From the NCBI GenBank assembly GCA_900016875.1, contig FCNR01000025.1, positions 62,001 to 126,000 on the forward strand: a stretch of 64,000 bases of DNA. Direction: 5' to 3'. A model generated the notes under the pieces. It saw only the letters and a list, made by a program, of their open reading frames with translations. It made no database searches and was not told the origin of the DNA. Source of the stretch: Eubacteriaceae bacterium CHKCI004 (GTDB taxonomy: Bacteria > Bacillota > Clostridia > Lachnospirales > Lachnospiraceae). Of the stretch, positions 17,659-25,234 are shown one piece after another; position 1 is the stretch's first letter, and each line of letters opens with the position of its first letter. A program made the translations under genes and the position numbers.

Positions 17659-18444
17659 ATGTGCAGAGTAATCGCAGTTGCAAATCAAAAAGGTGGAGTA
17701 GGAAAGACGACGACGTGTGTAAATTTAGGGATTGGACTTGCAAGGAAAGGGAAAAAAGTTCTTCTGGTAGAAGCGGACGCCCAGGGGAGCCTCTCGGTGA
17801 GCCTTGGAATACAGGAGCCCGATGAACTGGAGATGACATTGGTGCAGATCCTTGGAAAAGTAATCAATGAGGAAGAAATCAATCTGGAAGAAGGAATCCG
17901 TCATCATGAAGAAGGCGTCGACTTTATTCCGGCGAATATCGAGCTTGCCGGGCTGGAGACTTCGCTGGTGAACGTGATGAGCCGGGAACAGGTCCTGCGT
18001 CTGTATCTGGAAGAGATCAAAGACAGATATGATTATATACTCATTGACTGCATGCCGTCTCTGGGGATGATCACAATCAATGCCCTGGTGGCGGCAGACA
18101 GTGTCCTGATACCGGTGGAAGCGGCATACCTTCCTGTGAAAGGGCTGCAGCAGCTGATTAAGACGATCGGAAAAGTACACAGACAGCTGAACAGAAAACT
18201 TTCCATCCTGGGAATCCTTTTGACAAAAGTGGACCGGCGGACCAATTTTGCAAAAGATATTGAAAAACAGATTCGGGAAGTTTATGGGGATAAGGTACAT
18301 ATTTTTGCCCACTGCATCCCGATGTCGGTGCGGGCGGCCGAAACGACAGCAGAAGGGAAGAGCATCTATCTGCATGACCCGAAAGGAAATGTTGCCGAAG
18401 GATACCGTCTGCTTACAGGGGAGGTGCTCGCCGATGAAAAGTAG
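17659..18444 (+). CDS. parA: ParA family partition ATPase
   Basis: The 261-residue protein has a deviant Walker A KGGVGKTT (residues 11-18), an LLVEADAQGSLS segment (A' region, with E in place of the more usual D), and IDCMPSLG as the switch/Walker B region. ParA-type ATPases move DNA along the nucleoid with a ParB partner. There is no N-terminal HTH, so it is the Soj-like short form. It overlaps parB by 11 nt. A partition pair on an ICE suggests an extrachromosomal replicating phase. Confidence 0.93.
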   Translation: MCRVIAVANQKGGVGKTTTCVNLGIGLARKGKKVLLVEADAQGSLSVSLGIQEPDELEMTLVQILGKVINEEEINLEEGIRHHEEGVDFIPANIELAGLETSLVNVMSREQVLRLYLEEIKDRYDYILIDCMPSLGMITINALVAADSVLIPVEAAYLPVKGLQQLIKTIGKVHRQLNRKLSILGILLTKVDRRTNFAKDIEKQIREVYGDKVHIFAHCIPMSVRAAETTAEGKSIYLHDPKGNVAEGYRLLTGEVLADEK

Positions 18445-19333
18445 AAGTGCACAAAAGATCAAGCTGACTTCTTATGATGAGTTGTTTGGCATCGGGGAAA
18501 ACAGTGTGCAGGGAGAGTATACGGTTCTTCCGCTCCGTTTACTCTGTCCTTTCAAAGGACACCCATTCCTGGTTCTGGATGATGAAAAGATGCAGGAAAC
18601 GGTGGAGAGCATCAAACAGCATGGGGTTATCCAGCCGGGGATTGTCCGTCCCTGTACCGATGGGTATGAGGTGATAGCCGGGCACCGCCGGTGGCGTGCT
18701 TGTGAATTGGCAGGGATAGAGGAGATGCCTGTCATCATCCGGGAACTGGATGACGATGCGGCCACAGTCCTCATGGTAGACACGAACATCCAGCGGGAAA
18801 ACCTGCGTCCCAGTGAAAAGGCAAAGGCATACAAGATGAAATATGAAGCAATGAAGCACCAGGGGAGCTGGGGAGAAAAACGTACCGCGGATGTTGTCGG
18901 GGAAAAAGCAGGAGACAGTGGGCGGACAGTACAAAGATACATTCGCCTGGCAGAGCTGACCGATGAACTGCTTTTTATGGTAGATGCCGGGAATATAGGG
19001 ATGACTGCAGCAGAGAAACTGTCGTATCTGAAAAGACAGGAACAGGAATGGGTGCAGAAAGCCTGTCAGGACGCCGGCAGATATCCGACTTTGTCCCAGG
19101 CAGGGAAGCTGAAAGAATGCAGTGAAAATGAAAGCCTGAAAGAAACAGTGGTATATGAGATCTTGGCAAAAAAAGAAAAACGAGCTGTCTGTGTGTCACT
19201 GGCCCCAAAAAAGATCAGGGAGTATTTCCCGCCGACATACACAAGTGCACAGATGGAAGAAGTGATCTATGCACTGCTGGAGCAATGGAAAAAAGGAAAG
19301 GAAGGGGAAGAAGATGCAGGGGCTGAAGTTTGA
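18434..19333 (+). CDS. parB: ParB family DNA-binding partition protein
   Basis: The 299-residue protein has the ParB N-terminal domain with GHRRWRAC at residues 83-90 and the DTNIQRENLRPSEKAKAY segment, then an HTH region (about 165-215). The start at 18434 overlaps the parA stop by 11 nt and has GGAGGTG 8 nt upstream; the same frame is open back to 18248, inside parA, but the protein homology begins at 18434. It would bind a parS site and load ParA; no parS could be identified by eye. Confidence 0.9.
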   Translation: MKSRSAQKIKLTSYDELFGIGENSVQGEYTVLPLRLLCPFKGHPFLVLDDEKMQETVESIKQHGVIQPGIVRPCTDGYEVIAGHRRWRACELAGIEEMPVIIRELDDDAATVLMVDTNIQRENLRPSEKAKAYKMKYEAMKHQGSWGEKRTADVVGEKAGDSGRTVQRYIRLAELTDELLFMVDAGNIGMTAAEKLSYLKRQEQEWVQKACQDAGRYPTLSQAGKLKECSENESLKETVVYEILAKKEKRAVCVSLAPKKIREYFPPTYTSAQMEEVIYALLEQWKKGKEGEEDAGAEV

Positions 19334-20531
19334 ATATTATTATGGAATGGAAGCAGACCAATACAGTTTTTACCGGGTCCCGAAGATGCTTTTTACGGAA
19401 ACATGTTTTCAGTCTCTTTCCTGTGAGGCCAAAATATTATACGGCCTTATGCTGGACCGCATGGGGCTCAGTGTGAAGAACCAGTGGTTTGATGAGAAGA
19501 ACCGGGTCTATATCATATTTACCGTCGAAGAGATCATGGAGCTGCTGGGATGCGGGCGGCAGAAAGCGGTCAAGAGCATTGCGGAACTCGATGGGGAAAA
19601 AGGTATTGGGCTGATCGAAAAGAAACGGATGGGACAGGGAAGGCCGAATATCATCTATGTCAAAAATTTTGTCATGGAGGACTGTGATGCCGGGACAAGA
19701 GATGGTACAGTCCAGGAAGATTTTCAGAAGTATGAAAATCAAACTTCTGGAAGTATGAAAAACGAACTTCCAGAAGTATCAGAAAGTGCCTGCCAGAAAG
19801 ATAGAGGCCGGATTTCAGGGAATGAAGAAGCCGGAGATCGGGAAATATCGGCTGAAAAACAGCACAAATACCAGGCTATTTCAGAGAAAACAGTCACAAA
19901 AAGGTATGATACTCAAGAAAAAAAGGCACAGGGATATAAAAATGATTTTGCCGCGGTCATAGAGGATAGAACCCAGGAGGAGCCATATGCGAACTTTCAG
20001 AAGTATGAAAATCAAACTTCAAGAAGTATGAAAAACGGACTTCCAGAAGTTCGAAAATCAAACGGTAATGATACTGAGGATAATAATACCGATAAGGATA
20101 GATCTATCATATCCTATCAATCGCTAAAGAGGGGACGGGAAAATCCTGCCGGGAAGAAAAAGATGGATGAGATGGAAGTATATAGGGCAAAAATAAGGGA
20201 AAATATCGAATATGACAGTTTCACTGGAAGAAGTCCGCTGGAACGGGAAGAGGTGGATGAACTGGTGGAATTGATGGTGGAGATCATGATCCTTCCCGAT
20301 GAAAGTGTTGTAAGGATTGCTGGAGTGAATAAGGCGGCGGAAATCGTAAAGAACCGTTTTATGAAATTACGGTTTTCCCATGTGGATTATATCCTTTCCT
20401 GCCTACATAAAAATACGACAAAAGTAGGAAATATCCGCGCCTATCTTTTGACGACGCTTTATAATGCGACCATGACGATGAACCATTATTACCAGGCAGA
20501 AGTGAACCATGACCTGTATGGAGGGATGTAA
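19314..20531 (+). CDS. repA: RepA_N family replication initiator
   Basis: The 405-residue protein begins with a RepA_N domain (about residues 1-120: YYYGMEADQYSFYRVPKMLF, LSCEAKILYGLMLDRM, IMELLGCGRQKAVKSIAEL, KKRMGQGRPNIIYVKNF). The middle is low-complexity and polar. A C-terminal helical domain follows (SPLEREEVDELVELM to the end). RepA_N proteins initiate theta replication of Firmicute plasmids and often carry their origin inside the gene, and matching repeats are present here. It overlaps parB by 20 nt, so parA-parB-repA is one operon. The start at 19314 follows GGGGAAG. Confidence 0.88.
   Translation: MQGLKFEYYYGMEADQYSFYRVPKMLFTETCFQSLSCEAKILYGLMLDRMGLSVKNQWFDEKNRVYIIFTVEEIMELLGCGRQKAVKSIAELDGEKGIGLIEKKRMGQGRPNIIYVKNFVMEDCDAGTRDGTVQEDFQKYENQTSGSMKNELPEVSESACQKDRGRISGNEEAGDREISAEKQHKYQAISEKTVTKRYDTQEKKAQGYKNDFAAVIEDRTQEEPYANFQKYENQTSRSMKNGLPEVRKSNGNDTEDNNTDKDRSIISYQSLKRGRENPAGKKKMDEMEVYRAKIRENIEYDSFTGRSPLEREEVDELVELMVEIMILPDESVVRIAGVNKAAEIVKNRFMKLRFSHVDYILSCLHKNTTKVGNIRAYLLTTLYNATMTMNHYYQAEVNHDLYGGM
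19724..20066 (+). repeat. iteron-like repeats inside repA, candidate replication origin
   Basis: Two near-identical blocks lie at 19724-19779 and 19995-20062, about 271 bp apart. Each contains CAGAAGTATGAAAATCAAAC, then a GAAGTATGAAAAACG half-repeat and CTTCCAGAAGT. The smaller unit AGAAGTATGAAAA recurs four times, and ACTTCnnGAAGT forms inverted repeats. The encoded peptides (FQKYENQTS, SMKN.LPEV) are repeated too. This is where RepA_N plasmids carry their origin. Confidence 0.6.
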
Positions 20532-20570
20532 AAATATTTATCTGAATTTAAAATTAATATCGGAAACAGG

Positions 20571-20605
20571 AAAAAGCAGCCTGCCGGGAGACCGGGCTGC
20601 TTTTT
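20571..20605 (+). terminator. rho-independent terminator after repA
   Basis: AAAAAGCAGCC (20571-20581) pairs with GGCTGCTTTTT (20595-20605). Confidence 0.85.
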
Positions 20606-20620
20606 CTGATAGGGAAATAA

Positions 20621-20643
20621 CTTCGCGCCAACATGGCGCGAAG
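20621..20643. repeat. perfect 10-bp inverted repeat upstream of the sigma-like gene
   Basis: CTTCGCGCCA (20621-20630) and TGGCGCGAAG (20634-20643) separated by ACA. GC-rich, with no T-run, so an operator or partition-type site is as likely as a terminator. Confidence 0.5.
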
Positions 20644-20728
20644 TGCGGTATGGCAGAAAAGATAACAGGCAGCAGGTGCTGGGTAAAGGCATGCTGCCAT
20701 TGAGTATGGAATGCAGTGGTAAGAAAAA

Positions 20729-21301
20729 ATGTATGAGCTGGATGTAAAAGATATCAAAGAAATTTTAATGGATTATAGTACGATTCGGGAACAGACGAGG
20801 CAGCAAATCTTTGATTTGTATCGAGATTTACACGATACCGATGATTTGATTGAGGTGATTTCAATTAGAAAAAATAAAATCAGTGATATGCCTGGAACAA
20901 AAAGAGATGTGGGAAAGAACCAGGATTTATCCGATATCATCCTGCGCCACCAAAGACAGCTGAGAAACTGGTACAAAGAGATATCTTATGAAATAGATAT
21001 CCTTTTGGGAAAAGAAGAGATGCTGCACAGGCTGTGGATCTGTTACCGGCTTCTGCCGGAAAGACAGTACCGGGTGCTCACAGAAATCTATGTCCATAAA
21101 CAGCCGTGGAAAAAGGTGGAAAAAGAATCACAAGAATCGAAATCCACTTTTTTGCGCCTTGTAAACAGAGGATTAAATAATATCAAGAAGATGTATGACA
21201 GTGGGTATTCCAATGAATATCTTCTGCGGCATTCTTTGCAGGATATAACAAGAAGAGAAGAAAAAAGGAATAAAGGAAAGGATGGGATGAAGGAAAAATG
21301 A
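20729..21301 (+). CDS. sigma-70-region-4-like / ArpU-like ICE protein
   Basis: The 190-residue helical protein has a C-terminal half reading LPERQYRVLTEIYVHKQPWKKV and SKSTFLRLVNRGLNNIKKM, the layout of a sigma-70 region 4 HTH as in ArpU/RinA-type phage and ICE regulators. The N-terminal 100 residues are charged helices. The stop overlaps the sortase start (ATGA), so the two are co-translated. It may regulate transfer or late gene transcription; direct evidence is absent. The start ATG has only a weak GGTAAG site. Confidence 0.6.
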   Translation: MYELDVKDIKEILMDYSTIREQTRQQIFDLYRDLHDTDDLIEVISIRKNKISDMPGTKRDVGKNQDLSDIILRHQRQLRNWYKEISYEIDILLGKEEMLHRLWICYRLLPERQYRVLTEIYVHKQPWKKVEKESQESKSTFLRLVNRGLNNIKKMYDSGYSNEYLLRHSLQDITRREEKRNKGKDGMKEK

Positions 21302-22068
21302 TAAAAAGAACAGTATATTATATGTTAATTCTTGGAATTTTTACAGGGGCACTGGTATGTGCGGTATTTGCCGTAAAGGATGCGGCCCCTTTTATAAAAA
21401 GTGACTGGGAGATCCGGCAGCTGCGGGAGGAGGTGAAGACAGAAGAGAACGATCCCAACGGGGAAAAAATGACAGGAGATAACATCCATTGGGATCAACT
21501 GCGTAAGATCAATGCTGACATCGTAGCCTGGATCACAGTGCCGGGGACAAAGATCGATTATCCGGTGCTGCAGTGTTCCACTTGGAATGAATATCTGCAT
21601 AAAGATTATAAAGGTGAGTATAGCTACCCTGGCTCTATATTTATCCAGCCGGGTGTGAGTTTTTTCGACCAGCATGTCGTGGTCTATGGACATAACATGG
21701 CCAGCCGGGCGATGTTTGGTTCTCTCCATGACTATGAATCGAAAGATTTTGCGAGAAAACATCCTGACGTATATATCTATGAGCAGGGAAGGACGATCCA
21801 TGCCAGGATTTACAGTACCTATGACTGTGAAGATGCCAGTGAGACATATTTAACGGAGTTTCGAACGGGGAAAGAATGGATGGCCTGGCTGACGATGACA
21901 GTGGAAGAAAATTATTATGGCATGGGAGTAGTGCCTGTCAAAGAGGATAGAGTGATCACACTTTCCACCTGTTCTATGGGGCGAAGCGAAGATTCAAGAT
22001 ATACGGTACACAGTGTGGTACAGAAGAGAACAGAAGACATAGATGAAGATCAAATGGAAGGAGATTAA
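21298..22068 (+). CDS. srtB: class B sortase
   Basis: The 256-residue membrane-anchored transpeptidase has an N-terminal hydrophobic segment (about residues 5-26) and the catalytic triad His132 (VVVYGHNM), Cys225 (TLSTC) and Arg234 (EDSRYTVHSV). Class B sortases attach surface proteins to the cell wall or build pili. The same element encodes two proteins with C-terminal wall-sorting-like tails (adhesin at 42262, small protein at 48532), which are the probable substrates. The start overlaps the upstream stop by 4 nt. A second, broken copy lies at 35450-36098. Confidence 0.92.
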   Translation: MIKRTVYYMLILGIFTGALVCAVFAVKDAAPFIKSDWEIRQLREEVKTEENDPNGEKMTGDNIHWDQLRKINADIVAWITVPGTKIDYPVLQCSTWNEYLHKDYKGEYSYPGSIFIQPGVSFFDQHVVVYGHNMASRAMFGSLHDYESKDFARKHPDVYIYEQGRTIHARIYSTYDCEDASETYLTEFRTGKEWMAWLTMTVEENYYGMGVVPVKEDRVITLSTCSMGRSEDSRYTVHSVVQKRTEDIDEDQMEGD

Positions 22069-22069
22069 G

Positions 22070-22411
22070 ATGAATCTATCAGTTTTATTGGGAAGGCTTG
22101 TATATGAGCCGGAATTGCAGAGAAAAGAAAAAGATGGCAGTACGACATACTGGTGCCGGTTTCGAATAGCAGTGGACCGGGAATACGCAAAAGAAAAGGA
22201 AGCAGATTTTTTTAACTGTGTCGCGTATGGCGGCAGGGCAAGATACCTGGTGTCCTATGCCAAAAAAGGAGGTCGACTGCTCCTTGTGGGACGTGTAAAA
22301 AATGAGGATTATACCAATAAAGAGGGAAAACGGGCCTGTTTTACGGAAATCGTCGTGGAAGACTGCCAGATCATTGACTATGCAGATGATAAGATTGAAA
22401 AAGAGGGATAA
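22070..22411 (+). CDS. ssb: single-strand DNA-binding protein (short SSB), copy 1
   Basis: The 113-residue OB-fold protein begins MNLSVLLGRLVYEPEL and has FRIAVDRE, DFFNCVAYGGRARYLVSYAKKGGRLLLVGR, the SSB core pattern. It lacks the long acidic C-terminal tail of housekeeping SSB, as is usual for element-encoded versions that coat DNA during transfer. The start at 22070 has AAGGAG 7 nt upstream and follows the sortase stop by 1 nt; an in-frame ATG at 22043 is rejected. About 93% identical to copy 2 (36125) over the first 75 residues but divergent after that. Confidence 0.9.
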   Translation: MNLSVLLGRLVYEPELQRKEKDGSTTYWCRFRIAVDREYAKEKEADFFNCVAYGGRARYLVSYAKKGGRLLLVGRVKNEDYTNKEGKRACFTEIVVEDCQIIDYADDKIEKEG

Positions 22412-22493
22412 TTTGATACAGAACCGGAATATGGGATATCAAGGTTTGCTTTTTTCATATTTCAATTGAAAAAATTTTGTATCATAAAAAATA

Positions 22494-22521
22494 TTGAATA
22501 AAACAAGAATATGTATATAAT
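22494..22521 (+). promoter_or_regulatory. orphan promoter, duplicate of the BlaI-gene promoter
   Basis: TTGAAT (22494-22499), 16-nt spacer, TATAAT (22516-22521). The surrounding 80 bp resemble 36820-36900, the promoter of the BlaI-like gene, but here the gene is gone. It now points at the IS3 element. Confidence 0.6.
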
Positions 22522-22611
22522 AGTATGTAAAAATATCTGCACATATAATGAGAATGAAGAGGATATTTTATATAGAAAGAGAATTGAAAAACCCCAATTT
22601 TTTTATGACTC

Positions 22612-22762
22612 AAACTTTTTCAGTCTAGTTAAAATTTAAGATTTTCAAATGCTTTCTAAAATTTAAAAAATTAGCACTCACCTCTTGGCTCGTTTGGGGT
22701 GGTTTTGTCCTGTTGCGTCAGAGCCCGCAAAGCCTTATTTTATGAAGACACTGAAAAAGTTT
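22612..22762. mobile_element. 151-bp MITE-like element with 13-bp inverted ends
   Basis: AAACTTTTTCAGT (22612-22624) is perfectly inverted as ACTGAAAAAGTTT (22750-22762). The interior has no gene. It is either a miniature inverted-repeat element or the two joined ends of a deleted insertion sequence. The IS3 element begins exactly at its right end. Confidence 0.5.
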
Positions 22763-22813
22763 GGTCCTATGTCAAGATTTAGTACAAGTTAAAATGAGAA
22801 ATTTTTCCTCATC

Positions 22814-23734
22814 TTAACTTACTAAGAGCAGTTCGTTTGTCTGTGTCTGCTCATATAGTTTTTCAAAGTCATCTGGTGACATGTAATCGCAATGACTATG
22901 AATCCGTTTGGTATTATAAAAGGCTTCTATATACTCGAATATCAGACGATATGCCTGCTGATAATCATGTATTTTAAACCGGTTCAGCCATTCCCGTTTG
23001 ATAAGCGCATGGAACGATTCGATACATGCATTATCCCATGGAAAAGCTTTTTTCGAGTAGCTGCGCTGCATCTTTGCTGTGGCTTCCCGATAGGTTTGGG
23101 ACACATATTGGCTTCCTCTGTCACTATGGATAATGAGCGGCAATTCCATGTTGCGCCTGGCCTTTGCTTTATTGATGGTATCGATCACACAGGACACCTC
23201 TAATGTCCGGCTGAGTGTCCAGGCGATGATCTTACGGGAATACAGATCCATGATACTGGTCAGATACACGAAACCATCGGTCGTCCGGATATATGTGATA
23301 TCACTGCACCACACTGCATTTGGGCGTTCTGGAGCAAACTGTTCATCCAGGATATTTTGAAGTTCGTTACTGAAATCGGAATCTATGGTAGTGATCGTCC
23401 ATGGTTTCACCCATTGGGCTTTAATCCCCATTTCCTTCATATATTTTCCGACGGTACGTTCTGAGATGGTCTCTTCCTTCTGGTGTAGTGTTTTGGTGAT
23501 TTTTGGAGCTCCGTAGTTTTGTTTCGATTCATCATAAATATTCTGTATTTTGGCTTTTATGTATTCCATGCATTTTTCTGTATCAGAGGGAGTACGATGC
23601 AGCCAGGAACGGTACCCAGACCGTGAAACGCCTAAATATTTCAGCATTCCGGAGACGGAAACCCGGCGGTGTTGCTTTGTGGCAGCTTCCGTCTTTTCAG
23701 AAACTTCGAGATAAATGGCTTCTGTTATTTTCCC
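22814..23734 (-). CDS. IS3 family transposase OrfB (IS150 group)
   Basis: The DDE-type integrase domain has the catalytic residues in CSDITYIRT, IIHSDRGSQY and ACIESFHALIKRE, with the HTH_21 segment LGVSRSGYRSWLHR before it. The frame has no usable start between the orfA stop and an internal ATG at 23647, and it runs open back to the slippery site at 23728-23734. Expression as an OrfAB fusion by -1 frameshifting is therefore likely. About 300 residues from the shift point, normal for the group. Confidence 0.9.
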   Translation of the reverse strand, partial: GKITEAIYLEVSEKTEAATKQHRRVSVSGMLKYLGVSRSGYRSWLHRTPSDTEKCMEYIKAKIQNIYDESKQNYGAPKITKTLHQKEETISERTVGKYMKEMGIKAQWVKPWTITTIDSDFSNELQNILDEQFAPERPNAVWCSDITYIRTTDGFVYLTSIMDLYSRKIIAWTLSRTLEVSCVIDTINKAKARRNMELPLIIHSDRGSQYVSQTYREATAKMQRSYSKKAFPWDNACIESFHALIKREWLNRFKIHDYQQAYRLIFEYIEAFYNTKRIHSHCDYMSPDDFEKLYEQTQTNELLLVS

Positions 23735-24009
23735 AGAATGCTGATAGCTTTTTTTAGTACATCAAGTGCGTCCTGGGCATCACGAAGTTCCCGCTTCAGT
23801 CGGGCAATCTCCTTTTGTTCATCAGAAGCATAATTACCGGAACCACGGACAGGGATATCTCCAGACTCCCGGAAATCCTTCAGCCATTTTGTCAGAGTGC
23901 TGTAACCTACACCGAGATTTTGGGCACAGCCACAGACGCCAAGTTCCTTGTGATCGAGATAGTACTGGACAGCATCCAGCTTAAATTGTTTGTCATGTTG
24001 CTTTGCCAT
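23725..24009 (-). CDS. IS3 family transposase OrfA
   Basis: The 94-residue HTH protein (LDAVQYYLDHKELGVCGCAQ, GYSTLTKWLKDF) ends in a leucine-zipper-like segment EIARLKRELRDAQDALDVLKKA that mediates dimerisation in this family. It supplies DNA-end recognition. It ends SILGK immediately before a TAA inside the frameshift window. Confidence 0.9.
   Translation of the reverse strand: MAKQHDKQFKLDAVQYYLDHKELGVCGCAQNLGVGYSTLTKWLKDFRESGDIPVRGSGNYASDEQKEIARLKRELRDAQDALDVLKKAISILGK
23728..23734 (-). other. programmed -1 frameshift heptamer G GGA AAA
   Basis: Reading the minus strand, the last orfA codons are CTG GGA AAA TAA. The heptamer G GGA AAA has the X XXY YYZ form, and slipping back one base enters the orfB frame (GGG AAA ATA ACA). 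Confidence 0.8.
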
Positions 24010-24107
24010 AATGAGATCCTCCTTCAGTCCGATATTTTTATTGTATCACGTATTGTCTATTTGGAATTTTCTCATTTTGACTTGCACTATTTATATTCTA
24101 GCACCAG

Positions 24108-24215
24108 TATGACAGGGAACGTATAGCAAATGAATTAATGAAGGAGGTAAGCGATTCAGAAGAACGAGAAAAAGCAGATGCTCTTACAAAAATGGCTGTT
24201 ACACAAACATTGTAA
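24108..24215 (+). pseudogene. 3' remnant of an unidentified gene cut by the IS3
   Basis: Right after the IS end, a frame of 35 codons reads YDRERIANELMKEVSD...ALTKMAVTQTL and stops at 24215. It lacks a start and looks like the charged helical C-terminus of a larger protein. The rest of that gene was lost to the left of the IS. Its identity cannot be told from 35 residues. Confidence 0.45.
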
Positions 24216-24266
24216 AGTGTGTCAAATAGTGCAACCCATTATTTCAAGAGGAGGAGAAGTTTATAA

Positions 24267-24941
24267 ATGGCAAAAAGTAAAATTATCAAAGAATTTGCCA
24301 ACAACGAAATATCGTTGGAGGTAGCATTGAATCGTTTGATTATTATTGCTAGTGATATAGAAAATGATGAATTAGCGCAGTGGGCAGAAAATGAGTTGAA
24401 TGGTTATCATGAGGCTTCTAAACTTCCGGTATACAGAATTATTGAAAATACTAGATTTCTATACAGCGGAATAAATGGAAATTTAAATGTGACCAATGCG
24501 CCATTACAACTTACGGAGATAATTGGAGCTGACAAGCTAGATGATAAATTTTATATTTTTGATGGTGTTGAATCACTAATCTCATTCGTAAATAGTCAAA
24601 ATAAGTACGAATATGCGAAAGACTTAACTGCTTATGCGGGAATAGTTAGAGCAAAAACAGGAGTATTATGTACATTAATTAAGCAGGTTATCCCTATAAA
24701 TGAAATTGTGAATATTATCAGTACAATTAAATCCAAATTATTAAAAGTGTTGATTGCATTAGATAAAGAATATGGGTGTCTTGATAAATTAGATATTGAT
24801 ATTACGCACAAAGATCCAAAAAAAGTTCGCAAAATAAATAGTATTATTATTAATTATATTTATGAAGATCGAAGTATCAAAATAGGAGACAAAAATCGAA
24901 TAGATAGTACGGATATTCAAAGTGGAGAAAAACATGGATAA
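24267..24941 (+). CDS. AbiTii domain protein
   Basis: The 224-residue protein has an N-terminal AbiTii-like region: FANNEISLEVALNRLIIIAS and ENDELAQWAENELNGY (residues 11-48) match the family pattern of SLETALRRL..LA followed by EL..W...ELNGY. AbiTii proteins occur in abortive-infection contexts, with mechanism poorly known. The C-terminal tail reads RSIKIGDKNRIDSTDIQSG, a motif echoed in the next gene. Strong AGGAGGAG site about 9 nt before the ATG. The gene is AT-rich compared with the ICE backbone. A defence role is inferred from family and from its neighbours. Confidence 0.7.
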   Translation: MAKSKIIKEFANNEISLEVALNRLIIIASDIENDELAQWAENELNGYHEASKLPVYRIIENTRFLYSGINGNLNVTNAPLQLTEIIGADKLDDKFYIFDGVESLISFVNSQNKYEYAKDLTAYAGIVRAKTGVLCTLIKQVIPINEIVNIISTIKSKLLKVLIALDKEYGCLDKLDIDITHKDPKKVRKINSIIINYIYEDRSIKIGDKNRIDSTDIQSGEKHG

Positions 24942-25134
24942 AAAAGTAGAAGATAATAGTATACATATTGGAAATGGAAACAAAATTAAAAATAGTGTAA
25001 TTGGGAAAAATATTAAATTTGATCAAGATCATGTTCAGGAGAAATGGTATCATAAATTAGTGTGGAAATTGATTGTCCCTATTGTTGTTACTGTTGTTGC
25101 GGCGGCAATATGTGTGGTATTAAACATCAATTAA
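24934..25134 (+). CDS. small single-pass membrane protein coupled to the AbiTii gene
   Basis: The 66-residue product starts at an ATG overlapping the AbiTii stop by 8 nt, with GGAG 6 nt upstream; an in-frame GTG at 24922 is less well placed. It reads NSIHIGNGNKIKNSVIGKN near the N-terminus and ends in one transmembrane helix (about residues 42-64, LIVPIVVTVVAAAICVV). The I.IG.GN.I motif parallels the end of the AbiTii protein. It could be an anchored partner, or the C-terminal part of a longer ancestral AbiTii protein now read in another frame. Confidence 0.65.
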   Translation: MDKKVEDNSIHIGNGNKIKNSVIGKNIKFDQDHVQEKWYHKLVWKLIVPIVVTVVAAAICVVLNIN

Positions 25135-25234
25135 GCCTTTTAGGTAAGGCAGGTGTCAATGATAAAATTTTTTTAAGGCTATATCTACTAATGCCATACC
25201 ATTAAATCATTGATACAGAAATTATTCTAAGTGA

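Larger units (their letters stand above)
22762..24106 (-). mobile_element. IS3 family (IS150 group) insertion sequence, copy 1
   Basis: The element carries orfA and orfB on the minus strand. Its terminal inverted repeats start TGGTCCTATGTCAAGATTTA on the left and, inverted, TGGTGCTAGAATATAAATAG on the right, sharing TAGTRCAAGTYAAAATGAG after a short gap. Bounds were set from similarity with the second IS3 copy at 34088 and the TG...CA end rule. No clear target-site duplication flanks it (left flank AAGTT, right flank GTATG), which suggests a later deletion or recombination at one side. Confidence 0.75.

Noticed and set aside
18248-18433. N-terminal extension of ParB inside parA
   Set aside because: The extension is parA sequence in another frame; ParB homology starts at 18434.
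18858-20066. CRISPR-like repeats in repA
   Set aside because: Only two blocks, inside a coding gene, with no regular spacers; they fit iterons of a RepA_N origin.
22412-22493. A small gene directly after ssb copy 1
   Set aside because: Both strands are AT-rich with stops in all frames over this stretch; only the promoter at 22494 is supportable.
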